From the NCBI RefSeq assembly GCF_018613415.1, contig NZ_JAGGQG010000010.1, forward strand, positions 221,888-285,887: a stretch of 64,000 bases of DNA. Direction: 5' to 3'. The stretch comes from Bacillus sp. ISL-18 (GTDB lineage: Bacteria; Bacillota; Bacilli; Bacillales; Cytobacillaceae). Below are positions 34,104 to 43,150 of this stretch, one piece after another. A model generated the notes under the pieces. That model was not told the DNA's origin. It saw only the letters and a list, made by a program, of their open reading frames with translations, and did not search any database. The translations under genes were made by a program, and so were the position numbers. Numbering within the stretch: the stretch's first letter is position 1; every line of letters begins with the position of its first letter.

Positions 34104-34816
34104 GGTTCTTCTCCTAGTAAATCATGTTTCAAAACAAGCGGTACCTTAGTCTTAAACCCTTCAGCAAAAGACACACCAACCAGTTTTCCAAACATTCTTT
34201 CCCTTGACTCGACCGTTTCGATATAATCATTCACAAGCGGTGTTTGAACACTTTCCGCTGTTAATTCAAACTGGCTTCTATAGGCCCTTAGGGAGGCCAG
34301 CTTTTTATCCATCACTGGTGTAATATCAAAGGTAAAATCAGGTTTATGAAATCCGTTGATCATATAAAAGTACATTTTTTCCACGCGATGCGGTTCGTTC
34401 CATTCATCTGTTCGGTATTTTCTAATCCCAGCAGAAAATACAGCTTCCTCGACAATTTTTGCACAATTTCCATGATCCGGATGCCGATCTTCCAAATATG
34501 GCGCAAACACGATCTTCGGTTTGTATTTCCGAATGGTTTCGGCAACCTTTTGAATATACTCTTCTTTCAGGAATAACCCTCTATCCGGAAAACCTAGCGA
34601 AGTACGGACTGATACACCTAAAATATCTGCCGCTTTGCCAGCTTCCTCTTTTCTTAGCACTACATTTCCATTGGAAGATAAATCAGCATCGGTTAAATCA
34701 CAAATACCGATCTGTTTTCCCTCTTCCGCTAATTTCGCAATGGTACCAGCCATGCCGATCTCTACATCATCAGCATGCGCACCAAATGCGAGGATATGTA
34801 ATTGATTAAGCTTCAT
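34091..34816 (-). CDS. bshB1: Bacillithiol deacetylase BshB1
   Basis: A 241-residue LmbE-type zinc deacetylase that removes acetate from GlcNAc-malate. The zinc motif is [12 protein letters not shown] (HxDD) near residue 16, with the second-site histidine in [11 protein letters not shown] start at ATG 34816, behind GGTGATG inside the last codons of mgsA (11-base overlap); an earlier in-frame ATG at 34828 has no ribosome site. Next in the unit is bshA. The cysteine-adding bshC is not in this window. Confidence 0.94.
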   Translation of the reverse strand: MKLNQLHILAFGAHADDVEIGMAGTIAKLAEEGKQIGICDLTDADLSSNGNVVLRKEEAGKAADILGVSVRTSLGFPDRGLFLKEEYIQKVAETIRKYKPKIVFAPYLEDRHPDHGNCAKIVEEAVFSAGIRKYRTDEWNEPHRVEKMYFYMINGFHKPDFTFDITPVMDKKLASLRAYRSQFELTAESVQTPLVNDYIETVESRERMFGKLVGVSFAEGFKTKVPLVLKHDLLGEEPCGN

Positions 34817-35225
34817 TAACATCACCATTCTCTTTAGCTACATTTCTCCATTCCAACAATCCCATTTCTAATCCTCTTATGAGTAATTCAGCAGTACCCA
34901 TATTTGTTGCCAAAGGAATCGAATAGACATCGCAAAGTCTTACTAACGCTGTTACATCAGGCTCATGTGGCTGTGCGGTTAATGGATCTCGGAAAAAGAA
35001 AATGGCATCCATTTGATTTTTAGCAATCATTGCTCCAATTTCTTGGTCTCCACCTAGAGGTCCGGATTTAAAGCGGGTTACATCTAATTCTGTAGCCTCA
35101 TGAATCCTTGATCCTGTGGTTCCGGTGGCAAATAAGGTATGTTTGGCAAAAATGCCTCGATAGGCTGTAACGAATTGTACTAAGTCATTTTTCTTTTGGT
35201 CATGTGCTATTAATGCTATATTCAT
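34806..35225 (-). CDS. mgsA: Methylglyoxal synthase
   Basis: A 139-residue enzyme that turns dihydroxyacetone phosphate into methylglyoxal and phosphate, a phosphate-releasing bypass of glycolysis. Motifs are ALIAHDQKK (H8), FATGTTG (phosphate loop), [12 protein letters not shown] (catalytic Asp) and [15 protein letters not shown]. It lies 10 bases after dapB and overlaps bshB1. Bacillithiol helps detoxify methylglyoxal, so the link with bshA and bshB1 makes sense. Confidence 0.96.
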   Translation of the reverse strand: MNIALIAHDQKKNDLVQFVTAYRGIFAKHTLFATGTTGSRIHEATELDVTRFKSGPLGGDQEIGAMIAKNQMDAIFFFRDPLTAQPHEPDVTALVRLCDVYSIPLATNMGTAELLIRGLEMGLLEWRNVAKENGDVNEA

Positions 35226-35235
35226 ATCCTTGCCC

Positions 35236-36039
35236 CTAATCTAATATATTTTCAAGTCCATAAACAAACGTATTGTTTTTCATAACCGTTTCAACCGCAA
35301 CTTTTACACCTGACATAAAAGAACCGCGGTTATAGGAATCATGGCGAATCGTTAATGTCTGTCCAGCAGAACCAAATAAAACCTGTTGATGGGCAATTAG
35401 TCCTGGCAAACGAACAGAATGAATATGCATCCCATCGTATTCTCCGCCTCTTGCTCCTGTAATAGTTTCTTTTTCATTCGGATGACCTTGTTTTTTACCT
35501 TCCCTTACAGCAGAAATCATCTCTGCTGTTTTTACCGCGGTTCCTGATGGTGCATCGAGCTTCTGGTCATGATGCATCTCAATGATCTCAACATCTGCAA
35601 AGTATTTAGCGGCCATTTGTGAAAATTTCATCATTAATACGGCACCAACCGCAAAGTTTGGTGCAATGATACAGCCAAGTTCTTTTTCAAAGCAAAGCTT
35701 CTCAAGCTCCTCCAAATCCTGCTTGGTAAACCCAGTCGTTCCAACAACAGGACGTACATTATGTTCAAGTGCAGTTTTTGCGTGGTACATACCTACTTCA
35801 GGGGTCGTTAAGTCAATTAATACGTCTGCTTCAATCTCTAGAAGACATTTTTCAATGTCTGAGTAAACAGGTACATTTGGAATGGATTGAAAACCTTCCA
35901 CATCACTCAACATCATTCCATCATTCTTATGGTCAACAGTGGCAACTAGTTCAAAGTGCCCTGTATTAGTAACTAATTTGACTGCTTCACTGCCCATCCG
36001 ACCGCGTGGGCCTGCAATGATAATTTTAATCGAATTCAT
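35236..36039 (-). CDS. dapB: 4-hydroxy-tetrahydrodipicolinate reductase
   Basis: A 267-residue enzyme of the lysine and diaminopimelate pathway, feeding peptidoglycan and spore dipicolinate. It has a Rossmann start, [15 protein letters not shown], the active-site [20 protein letters not shown] and the [10 protein letters not shown] motif. GGAGTGAAG precedes ATG 36039; the site overlaps the ypjD stop region. The start at 36066 would have no ribosome site. It is followed closely by mgsA. Confidence 0.95.
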   Translation of the reverse strand: MNSIKIIIAGPRGRMGSEAVKLVTNTGHFELVATVDHKNDGMMLSDVEGFQSIPNVPVYSDIEKCLLEIEADVLIDLTTPEVGMYHAKTALEHNVRPVVGTTGFTKQDLEELEKLCFEKELGCIIAPNFAVGAVLMMKFSQMAAKYFADVEIIEMHHDQKLDAPSGTAVKTAEMISAVREGKKQGHPNEKETITGARGGEYDGMHIHSVRLPGLIAHQQVLFGSAGQTLTIRHDSYNRGSFMSGVKVAVETVMKNNTFVYGLENILD

Positions 36040-36043
36040 ATCT

Positions 36044-36388
36044 TCACTCCACACCTTCTTGATCAAGTCTTGTCCAACGATTTTTATCTCTGGTATTAAA
36101 TTTATTCATCACATAATCATGAGCCTCTTCTAAATCAATGTTTAAGGAATTAGCTAAACAAATTATGACAAAAAGGAGATCCCCAAGCTCTTCTTCAATC
36201 GCTTTTTCCGTCTCCGTCGACTTTTTCGGTTTTTCTCCGTAATAATGGTTAACTTCCCTTGCCAGTTCACCAAGCTCCTCTGTTAGTCTGGCAAGCATAG
36301 CGAGCGGACTAAAATATCCTTCTTTAAATTGACTTATGTATCGATCTACTTCCGTTTGAAGCTCTTTCATTGACTTCCCGTTAGTCAT
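36044..36388 (-). CDS. ypjD: MazG-like nucleotide pyrophosphohydrolase YpjD
   Basis: A 114-residue all-alpha NTP pyrophosphohydrolase of the MazG/dUTPase-2 superfamily. The metal motif is ExxE-12-28-Exx[10 protein letters not shown] (about 41-49) and EEELGDLLF (about 66-74). It probably removes non-canonical nucleotides. AGGTGGAG precedes ATG 36388; the frame opens five codons earlier inside that site. It heads the ypjD-dapB-mgsA-bshB1-bshA-cca-birA cluster. Confidence 0.9.
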   Translation of the reverse strand: MTNGKSMKELQTEVDRYISQFKEGYFSPLAMLARLTEELGELAREVNHYYGEKPKKSTETEKAIEEELGDLLFVIICLANSLNIDLEEAHDYVMNKFNTRDKNRWTRLDQEGVE

Positions 36389-36599
36389 TTCACTCCACCT
36401 CATTTTCTTAAACGGGCAATTTGCTTTTTATTAATATTCCTTATAATGTTAGCTAAATTACGCTTGATTTACAAATGTTTTCGCTTTTAAGAAGCGGGTT
36501 TCCTAGTTCACATTGCTCTTCATTACCTAATTGGTTATAATTAGAAAAGCCATTTATAGAGAAATAAGAAAAGAGGCGAATAAAATTATAATCTTTGGT

Positions 36600-37460
36600 A
36601 TGAAAATAAAAAATATACTATTTATCCTCATTGGATCCGCAATCATGTCATTTGGACTAGTAAATTTTAATATGCAGAATAAACTTGCTGAAGGAGGATT
36701 CACAGGTATTACATTACTCGTTTATTTCCTATTTAAATGGGATCCCTCTTATACGAATTTAATCCTCAATATTCCTTTGTTTTTTATAGGATGGAAGCTG
36801 TTGGGACGGAATGCCTTTTTGTATACTATGATTGGAACGGTTGGCGTTTCGATTTTTTTATGGATATTTCAGCGCAATACAATTGATATGCCGCTAGAAC
36901 ACGATTTAACATTGGCTGCATTATTTGCTGGTGCTTTTACTGGGATTGGGTTAGGTATTATTTTTCGATTTGGAGGTACAACCGGCGGGGTAGATATTAT
37001 TGCAAGGCTTGTTCAAAAATATGCAGGCTGGAATATGGGAAAAACAATGTTTTTATTCGATGCCTGTGTAATTGCAATTTCATGGTTTACCTACTTAAAT
37101 TATAAACAAGCAATGTACACGTTAGTAGCTGTTTTTGTCGGAGCTCGGGTGATTGATATTATTCAAGAAGGAGCATACTCGGCAAGAGGGGCAATGATTA
37201 TATCTGATCAAAACGAACAAATAGCTGCAAAAATAATGGCCGAAATGGACCGCGGCGTAACCGCTCTAAGAGCCTATGGCTCTTATACAAAAAATGAGCG
37301 TGAAGTGCTCTATTGTGTTGTGGCCAAAAATGAAATTATCCGATTGAAGAATTTAGTTACCTCAGTCGATCCACATGCCTTTGTCTCTATCTCCGTAGTC
37401 CATGATGTTCATGGAGAGGGTTTTACCCTTGATGAAAATAAAATGCCGATTGGCCAATAA
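36600..37460 (+). CDS. ypjC: YitT-family membrane protein YpjC
   Basis: A 286-residue protein with about five or six membrane helices (residues 1-190, DUF161: SFGLVNFNMQNKLAEGGFTG and FGGTTGGVDIIARL) and a C-terminal soluble DUF2179 domain (about 200-286, DRGVTALRAYGSYT). The role is unknown; YitT homologues are suspected transporters or regulators. The start is uncertain: ATG 36600 matches the family's N-terminal helix, but no good ribosome site precedes it, and the frame opens at TTG 36531. It is divergent from ypjD. Confidence 0.87.
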   Translation: MKIKNILFILIGSAIMSFGLVNFNMQNKLAEGGFTGITLLVYFLFKWDPSYTNLILNIPLFFIGWKLLGRNAFLYTMIGTVGVSIFLWIFQRNTIDMPLEHDLTLAALFAGAFTGIGLGIIFRFGGTTGGVDIIARLVQKYAGWNMGKTMFLFDACVIAISWFTYLNYKQAMYTLVAVFVGARVIDIIQEGAYSARGAMIISDQNEQIAAKIMAEMDRGVTALRAYGSYTKNEREVLYCVVAKNEIIRLKNLVTSVDPHAFVSISVVHDVHGEGFTLDENKMPIGQ

Positions 37461-37545
37461 AAAAGGTCCCCACTTGTGATCTGCCTTGTCAATGTTAGAC
37501 ATCAACTAACATTGACGGAGCAAATCATTGTGAGGACATTTTTTT
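37461..37545. terminator. Long bidirectional hairpin after ypjC
   Basis: An 11-bp perfect core stem, GTCAATGTTAG (37488-37498) with CTAACATTGAC (37506-37516), sits inside outer arms GTCCCCAC (37466-37473) and GTGAGGAC (37530-37537). A run of A precedes it and a run of T follows. It is much longer than the other terminators here and may be a repeat-derived element. It ends both ypjC and the converging protease gene. Confidence 0.8.
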
Positions 37546-38221
37546 AATCGTCATTTCTATTCATTCCAGTAAAAATTAACACAAGTCTTAATAATTCTAA
37601 AACTGCTACGGCGGCTGCGGCAACATACGTAAGTGCGGCTGCGTTTAAAACCTTCCTTGCTTCTCTCTGTTCCCGATTACCGATTAATCCAAGTGATACC
37701 ACCTGTTTCATGGCTCGGTTCGAAGCATTAAACTCAACTGGCAGGGTAATCAGTTGAAAGAGAACAGCTGCGGCCATAAAAATAATTCCAAGCAACAATA
37801 GCCCGCTTAAATGAGCAAAAATACCAATCATAATCAGAATCCATGAAGCATTTGAACCTAGATTTGCAACAGGTACTAAGGCGTGACGGAAGCGCAGGAA
37901 GGCATATCTCTCCCCATCCTGAATGGCATGTCCACATTCATGGGCAGCAATAGCCGATGCTGCAATCGAATGTCCATGGTAATTTTCAGGTGAAAGACGA
38001 ACAGTCTTGCTTCTGGGATCATAATGATCGCTTAAAAACCCTCGACCTTCCTCAACCGCTACATTATATAATCCATTTGCATTTAGGATTTCCCTCGCAA
38101 CATCAGCCCCTCGTCGGTAGGTTGATGTTGGTACCCGTGAATATCTTGCAAAAGTATTTTTCACTCTCATTTGTGCCCATAAAGGAATTAAAACAATGAT
38201 TGCAAAGTAAATTAGATACAT
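37544..38221 (-). CDS. YugP-like membrane zinc metallopeptidase
   Basis: A 225-residue protein of the Zn_peptidase_2 (YugP) family. It has an N-terminal helix (1-18), the zinc motif HECGH (94-98) and three or four further hydrophobic segments (about 115-150 and 195-220). PVEFNASNRAMK near 165 is a conserved family stretch with the likely third ligand. In B. subtilis yugP is elsewhere, so its place here beside ypjB differs. GGAGG precedes ATG 38221. The substrate is unknown. Confidence 0.87.
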   Translation of the reverse strand: MYLIYFAIIVLIPLWAQMRVKNTFARYSRVPTSTYRRGADVAREILNANGLYNVAVEEGRGFLSDHYDPRSKTVRLSPENYHGHSIAASAIAAHECGHAIQDGERYAFLRFRHALVPVANLGSNASWILIMIGIFAHLSGLLLLGIIFMAAAVLFQLITLPVEFNASNRAMKQVVSLGLIGNREQREARKVLNAAALTYVAAAAVAVLELLRLVLIFTGMNRNDD

Positions 38222-38278
38222 TGAGACCTCCAAATCAGCTCGTGATGTTATTAGTATATGTCTTGCCGATTAGACCCG

Positions 38279-39073
38279 TCAATCCTTTAGGTCTCTGGAA
38301 CGACCCTTCTTTAGTTCTTTATCTCCTTGGTACTTTCTCCAGCCTACATAGGATAAAGTCATGATAATAATACTTCCTGTAGAAATAATAACCCACCATA
38401 ACGATGGATCTGCTTCATCCTCTTCCATATTAGCAAAAAGATTTTTAAGGTCAGTGTCAAGGGCATCGAGTTCTTGCTGGCTTTTTACATCACTAACCAC
38501 CTGTGATTGATATTCATTAATAAAGTCAATACGTGCATCTAACCTTTGAATATTTTCCACAGGAACATCTATTTTCATACTTGGATAAATAACATTATAT
38601 AAGGAGAGGAAAGTGTTAAAATTGGAATGGAAATGGGCAGTATCACCCATTAGGGCTGCTTCTTTTGCCTGGTGAAAGGAAGTCATAATTTGATCTTCCA
38701 TTTCTGTCCATAAAGGTTGATGGCTCGTTGCTAATGCATCAATAACAAGACGGAACTTAGTTAGTTTATTTAGTCTTTCTTCATATTTCATATTGGGACT
38801 TACGGCCGCTTCCATTGCCTCATCATGGGAGGTATTCACAATTCTAACCTCATCCATTGATAGCGGTTCCTTTGTCCCTTTAATGCTTGTAAATTGATCC
38901 GAAAAATAATCAAGCAATTTTTTTGCATCTTCATATCTTTGAAACTTCACCATTTGGAGAGCTTCATCTGAGATATCATCGAGCTTCTCCATTGGCGATT
39001 GCTGTTCGGCATAAACAGTTATGGGAGTAAGCATCATGATCATTACTAAAAAAGATAACCATTTGAATTTCAA
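38279..39073 (-). CDS. ypjB: Sporulation protein YpjB
   Basis: A 264-residue protein with a signal peptide (1-22, ending in VYA), an all-helical extracellular domain and one C-terminal membrane helix (about 228-246) followed by a basic tail. This is the layout of the YpjB family, which is listed with sporulation proteins; the molecular role is unknown. The start is TTG 39073, 8 bases behind GGGGGG. ypjA lies just upstream on the same strand, as in B. subtilis. Confidence 0.87.
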   Translation of the reverse strand: MKFKWLSFLVMIMMLTPITVYAEQQSPMEKLDDISDEALQMVKFQRYEDAKKLLDYFSDQFTSIKGTKEPLSMDEVRIVNTSHDEAMEAAVSPNMKYEERLNKLTKFRLVIDALATSHQPLWTEMEDQIMTSFHQAKEAALMGDTAHFHSNFNTFLSLYNVIYPSMKIDVPVENIQRLDARIDFINEYQSQVVSDVKSQQELDALDTDLKNLFANMEEDEADPSLWWVIISTGSIIIMTLSYVGWRKYQGDKELKKGRSRDLKD

Positions 39074-39135
39074 ACCTTGTCCCCCCTTTCCTTACTAATA
39101 AAATGTATGTAAGGTTGGACAAGGTTAGACCATCT

Positions 39136-39732
39136 TCAACTATTAATTTTTAGTTTAAAGCGGCCAGGCCTCATTCCTAAGTAATAGGCGATGCCAATGG
39201 AGATACATGAAAGCCAAAAGGTAAAATAACCAATTTGCGGTATATATTTATCAAGCATTTGATAGCTTGGCATCATAAAAAAAACATAATCAATTACATC
39301 ATTGTGGAGTGTCCAAATCGCAGTCACAATTAAGTGCCAGCCCTTGAATCGATAGAATGGCGCATATAATATCCCTTGAACAGCCATAGCAAAATGAGAG
39401 AAAATTAGCATGTAGCCAACCCAGTCCAGTTCTCCTTGGACAATGAAAACGAGTATGTTCATCACGACAGCCCATATCCCGTACTTAAACAAAGTCACTA
39501 TGGCGAGAGCTTCAATTAACGGCCAATTTCTTTTTAGTAAAAACGCCAGCAGGACAAAGACAAAAAATAAGCTCGCTGTTGGACTATCAGGTACAAAAGC
39601 AAGAAACACAGGCGGCGTTTCTCGTAATTGCCAGCCATACCAGTAATATCCATAAATCGTTCCAGCAATGTTTACAAGCAGTAAAAGTTTCATTACCGGC
39701 CGATTAGACAGGAGAGGATAAATCCACTTCAC
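39136..39732 (-). CDS. ypjA: DUF1405 membrane protein YpjA
   Basis: A 198-residue integral membrane protein with about six hydrophobic helices. Conserved motifs are WYGWQL, PDSPTASLFF and TLHNDVIDY. The function is unknown. I start at GTG 39732 (KWIYPLLSNRP follows), 7 bases after GGGGGAG; the frame opens six codons upstream within that site. It lies downstream of qcrC, separated by a strong terminator. Confidence 0.86.
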   Translation of the reverse strand: MKWIYPLLSNRPVMKLLLLVNIAGTIYGYYWYGWQLRETPPVFLAFVPDSPTASLFFVFVLLAFLLKRNWPLIEALAIVTLFKYGIWAVVMNILVFIVQGELDWVGYMLIFSHFAMAVQGILYAPFYRFKGWHLIVTAIWTLHNDVIDYVFFMMPSYQMLDKYIPQIGYFTFWLSCISIGIAYYLGMRPGRFKLKINS

Positions 39733-39752
39733 AAATACTCCCCCTTTCAAGA

Positions 39753-39782
39753 AAAAAGCTGACGAATTTCCGTCAGCTTTTT
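39753..39782 (-). terminator. Terminator of qcrABC
   Basis: A perfect 12-bp stem, AAAAAGCTGACG with CGTCAGCTTTTT, around AATTTC, just after the qcrC stop. Confidence 0.93.
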
Positions 39783-39794
39783 TTATTGATTCAA

Positions 39795-40571
39795 TTATTT
39801 TTTGCCAAGACCTGAGATATACTCAGAGAGTGTTTTAAGTTCAGCGTCAGTACCTTTAAAGACACCTGCTGGCATCTTTCCGCCTTTACCCTTTTTAGCA
39901 ATCGTAGCCACTTCTTCTGGAGATAAGCCTGTACCAATTAGCGTGGGAGCACCGGCCCCACCTTGGAAGCTGTCACCATGACAGGTGATACAAGTATTTG
40001 CTTGAGCAATTTTATACCCTGCACTTGACTTGTCGATTTCAACCTTGGCAACAATTTTACCTTGTCGTTCCGCAGCTGCCCAGTCATGTGTTGCAACTGA
40101 CTGCCATGTTAAAAACACAGTGGCTGCAAGTGCTAACAGCATAAACCCGGTTGCGAACGGACGCTTTCTTGGACGACGTTCTGGTCCTCGATCAAGGAAC
40201 GGGGCTAGTAGTAACCCTCCAAAAGCTAAACCAGGCATAATCATTGCACCAATAACCGTATATGGGCCAGATGCAAATGAGTATTTTAATAATTGATACA
40301 AAAATAAGAAATACCAGTCTGGTAATGGAATATAACCTGTATCGGTTGGATCTGCTATCCTTTCAAGCGGAGCCGGGTGGGCTACTGTTAAACATAAATA
40401 GCCGACAAGGAATACTGCTCCAACCATCCATTCTTTCAAAAGAAAGTTAGGCCAGAACGCTTCCGTTTTACCTGGATATTCAGAGTAATCTTTCGGAAGT
40501 TTTGGCGTCCGCATTTCTGGTGCTATTACACGTGAATCACCGACAAACTTCATACCTTTACCGCGATGCAT
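39795..40571 (-). CDS. qcrC: Menaquinol:cytochrome c reductase, cytochrome b/c subunit
   Basis: A 258-residue fusion. The N-terminal part is the subunit-IV-like half of cytochrome b with three helices (about 45-65, 85-125 and 140-162) and PDWYFLFLYQLL. The C-terminal part is a cytochrome c domain with heme motif CITCH (about 195-199) and a distal methionine in GGKMPAGVF. This is the typical Bacillus b/c1 arrangement. AGGAGGGG precedes ATG 40571. It is the last gene of qcrA-qcrB-qcrC, passing electrons from menaquinol to cytochrome c. Confidence 0.96.
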   Translation of the reverse strand: MHRGKGMKFVGDSRVIAPEMRTPKLPKDYSEYPGKTEAFWPNFLLKEWMVGAVFLVGYLCLTVAHPAPLERIADPTDTGYIPLPDWYFLFLYQLLKYSFASGPYTVIGAMIMPGLAFGGLLLAPFLDRGPERRPRKRPFATGFMLLALAATVFLTWQSVATHDWAAAERQGKIVAKVEIDKSSAGYKIAQANTCITCHGDSFQGGAGAPTLIGTGLSPEEVATIAKKGKGGKMPAGVFKGTDAELKTLSEYISGLGKK

Positions 40572-40629
40572 TGAGCAATCCCCTCCTTTTTTCTGTAATT
40601 ATCCTTACACTGTCAGAAAAAAATGTTTT

Positions 40630-41304
40630 TTAAAGCGGTCCAGAGATCCCTTGTCTACGAATCATGATAAAGTGTGCCGCCATTAATCCAAACAGCACTG
40701 CAGGTAAGAAGAATACATGAATCGCAAAGAATCGGGTTAATGTTTGAGCACCAACAATGTGTTCATGTCCGGCTAGTAAAACTTTTACGTAAGAACCGAT
40801 GAACGGTGTTGCCTCAGCAATTTGCAGACCTACTTTTGTAGCGAACAGCGCTTTCATATCCCAAGGTAATAAGTAACCAGTAAAACCTAAACCGAGCATG
40901 ACGAAGAAAATAAGTACTCCGACAATCCAGTTTAATTCACGAGGTTTTTTATAAGCACCTTGGAAAAAGACGCGCAACGTATGTAAAAACATCATTACAA
41001 GTACTAAACTGGCTCCCCAGTGATGCATTCCACGTACGATTTGTCCAAATGCAACTTCATTTTGCAGATAATAAACCGATTCCCATGCATTCTTAATGTC
41101 CGGTACATAGTACATTGTTAAAAACATACCGGAAAGTATTTGAATAACAGTAACAAAGAATGTCAGACCCCCAAAGCAATAAACAAACGCTGAAAAATGA
41201 TGCGCTGGGTTTACATGCTCAGGAACTTCATGGTCTGCGATATCGCGCCACAGCGGCGTAATATCTAAACGTTCATCTACCCAATCGTAAATTTTGTTTA
41301 ACAA
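40630..41304 (-). CDS. qcrB: Menaquinol:cytochrome c reductase, cytochrome b6 subunit
   Basis: A 224-residue cytochrome b6-type protein with four membrane helices. Two histidine pairs for the two b hemes lie in the helices holding MHHWGASLV and FFAIHVFFLP. It is nearly identical to B. subtilis QcrB as I recall it, including the MLNKIYDWVDERLDITP start. The start is TTG 41304, 7 bases behind GGAGG. Heme and quinone binding residues appear intact. It lies 3 bases after qcrA. Confidence 0.97.
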   Translation of the reverse strand: MLNKIYDWVDERLDITPLWRDIADHEVPEHVNPAHHFSAFVYCFGGLTFFVTVIQILSGMFLTMYYVPDIKNAWESVYYLQNEVAFGQIVRGMHHWGASLVLVMMFLHTLRVFFQGAYKKPRELNWIVGVLIFFVMLGLGFTGYLLPWDMKALFATKVGLQIAEATPFIGSYVKVLLAGHEHIVGAQTLTRFFAIHVFFLPAVLFGLMAAHFIMIRRQGISGPL

Positions 41305-41307
41305 TGA

Positions 41308-41811
41308 TTACGCCTCCTTCCGTGGTTCAGCTTTTCCTAAGTATAGATAGCCGCCTTTTTCCTTGTATGGGTATTCATCAAGCGGGGCTAACGGCGGTGT
41401 ACCTGGAATATTGGTTCCATCCTTCTCGTAACGTCCATAATGGCATGGACAGAAAAATTGGTTTGGATGATCCTTGTTCGTATTCCAGCCGACTGTACAG
41501 CCCAGGTGTTTACAAACTGGTGAAAGGGCAATAATTTTGTCCCCATCCTTATAAACCCAAGCGGTGTTCGTAACTTCTGACTCATACCATGCATCCTTTT
41601 GTTTAAAGGTAAAGTCTACACGAACTGGTTCATCCGTTAATTCAGAAACCTTTTGTTTGGTCGCGATGAAATTTCCGGCTGCTTCTCCTTTTAAAACAGG
41701 ATCAACAGCAAATCTTACCATTGGCATTAACATACCTGCTGCCATAAATCCGCCTACACCAGTCAATGTGTAGTTTAAAAATTGACGTCTTGAAACGCGT
41801 TCTTTACTCAA
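41308..41811 (-). CDS. qcrA: Menaquinol:cytochrome c reductase, Rieske iron-sulfur subunit
   Basis: A 167-residue Rieske protein. A twin-arginine-like N-terminus (SRRQFLNYTLTGVGGFMAAG) anchors it. The [2Fe-2S] ligands lie in CKHLGCTVGW and CPCHYGRY. The start is TTG 41811, 6 bases after AAGGGGGG, and gives the same N-terminus as B. subtilis QcrA; the frame opens seven codons earlier. It is the first gene of the qcr operon. Confidence 0.96.
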   Translation of the reverse strand: MSKERVSRRQFLNYTLTGVGGFMAAGMLMPMVRFAVDPVLKGEAAGNFIATKQKVSELTDEPVRVDFTFKQKDAWYESEVTNTAWVYKDGDKIIALSPVCKHLGCTVGWNTNKDHPNQFFCPCHYGRYEKDGTNIPGTPPLAPLDEYPYKEKGGYLYLGKAEPRKEA

Positions 41812-41952
41812 GCTTATCCCCCCCTTGTTCATAAGTTTTTAGTCCAACGGACACAATTTAAACACATATAAAACTAGGACATAACAATGATATATCAATC
41901 TTAAAGCAAGGTCAATATCATACTATTTTAAAAACATATAATATAGGTTGTT

Positions 41953-42417
41953 TTACTCGTTATTACTCCATTTCTGTGTGAAAATCGATAATAACTGCTT
42001 AACTTGACTATCAACAAGCTCTATTTTTTGGGATTCACTCATGTTTCCAAGCGGCAGGGCTGGAAGCCAAATTAATGAGCCCCCTATTCTGTTTTCATAC
42101 ATACGCCAATCCAGCTCAGTAGTTATGTATAAAATGTGTTTAAATTCACTTTTCAAAGCAGTTTCTTCCCATTTTAGTAATTCACTTATTACCTGATCCA
42201 TATTATTATTTTTTAGATAGGTAAAAGGAGGGAACATTAAGATTCTTCCGGTAAACTGCCTTTCGAGATAACCTGTCAAAAGTGAAATGAATTCAAATGC
42301 CGCAGCTGACTGTTTCATCTCCTCTCCAAACGATAAAGAGTAAATTGGAATAACCGCGGTATCAACGAACTCCTTGGCATTTAGATACGTTTCAACCTCT
42401 TGTAGTATCCATTTCAT
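41953..42417 (-). CDS. ypiF: YpiF family protein (DUF2487)
   Basis: A 154-residue soluble protein matching YpiF: MKWILQEVETYLNAKEFVDT, later GRILMFPPFTYLK and GGSLIWLPALPLGNM. No catalytic motif is known. It precedes qcrA as in B. subtilis, where ypiF is transcribed ahead of or with the qcr genes; a link with the b/c complex is inferred from context only. The 120-base gap to qcrA probably holds the qcr promoter. Confidence 0.83.
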   Translation of the reverse strand: MKWILQEVETYLNAKEFVDTAVIPIYSLSFGEEMKQSAAAFEFISLLTGYLERQFTGRILMFPPFTYLKNNNMDQVISELLKWEETALKSEFKHILYITTELDWRMYENRIGGSLIWLPALPLGNMSESQKIELVDSQVKQLLSIFTQKWSNNE

Positions 42418-42551
42418 TCATTACACCAACCTTTTTAATTCACTAGTTCTATCATAACATTATCTCCCAAAAATATAAAAGATAAAGTAGAATATTTTGA
42501 AAGATTCTTCACAATCGCTTAAGAAATTAAAAATTGAAAAAGGAAGCCGGC

Positions 42552-43118
42552 TTAGCGCAGACTTCCCTTTTCCTGTGTTTGAGATAATTTATTTAATTTC
42601 TCGGTTAGCATTTGGAATAATCGCTGATCCTGTTGATCGAGGGCTTCATCAATTAGCTCCATTAGTTTTTCCCGTTGAAAACGGTCGATACTGTATTGCA
42701 GTAATTGTTCGGCGACGATGCCATCCTTCTCATTTACCTGTAAATGCTTGGGAACAAACGGATTTTCCTCCAAAACTGCTGCATACTGATGTGCCTGATT
42801 AGAGGCATGAAAATTTAACTGAATAAAGATATCCTCGTCTCGATTCAGGCGAATATCATGAAAGGATTTTTCAGCATCGGTTGTCATGACATTTTCCTTA
42901 TAAAAACGAAACGGAACTTTATCAACACAGTGTGTAGACATAATCAGACCGCGTGGACAATATTGTGCCTGCTCAACAAAATGTACCTTTTCCATTAATT
43001 GATCGTGACTCATTAAATAGTTTAAAATCCAAACACATTCTCTTCTTTTTAATTGATAATGATTTAAAAACCAGCGAATAAAATCCTTCTTCTCGTTGAC
43101 AGAAACAGGGGTTGCCAT
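42552..43118 (-). CDS. ypiB: YpiB family protein (UPF0302)
   Basis: A 188-residue protein of the YpiB/UPF0302 family: [20 protein letters not shown] and the conserved [20 protein letters not shown] C-terminal helix (IDEYL domain). The function is unknown; Staphylococcus homologues are also uncharacterised. AGGAGGG precedes ATG 43118. It follows ypiA closely. An imperfect GGAAGCCGGC/GCGCAGACTTCC hairpin (42542-42566) over its last codons, followed by T on the minus strand, may be its terminator. Confidence 0.87.
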   Translation of the reverse strand: MATPVSVNEKKDFIRWFLNHYQLKRRECVWILNYLMSHDQLMEKVHFVEQAQYCPRGLIMSTHCVDKVPFRFYKENVMTTDAEKSFHDIRLNRDEDIFIQLNFHASNQAHQYAAVLEENPFVPKHLQVNEKDGIVAEQLLQYSIDRFQREKLMELIDEALDQQDQRLFQMLTEKLNKLSQTQEKGSLR

Positions 43119-43150
43119 GATAGTTTCCCTCCTCTGCATAATCAGCTTTT

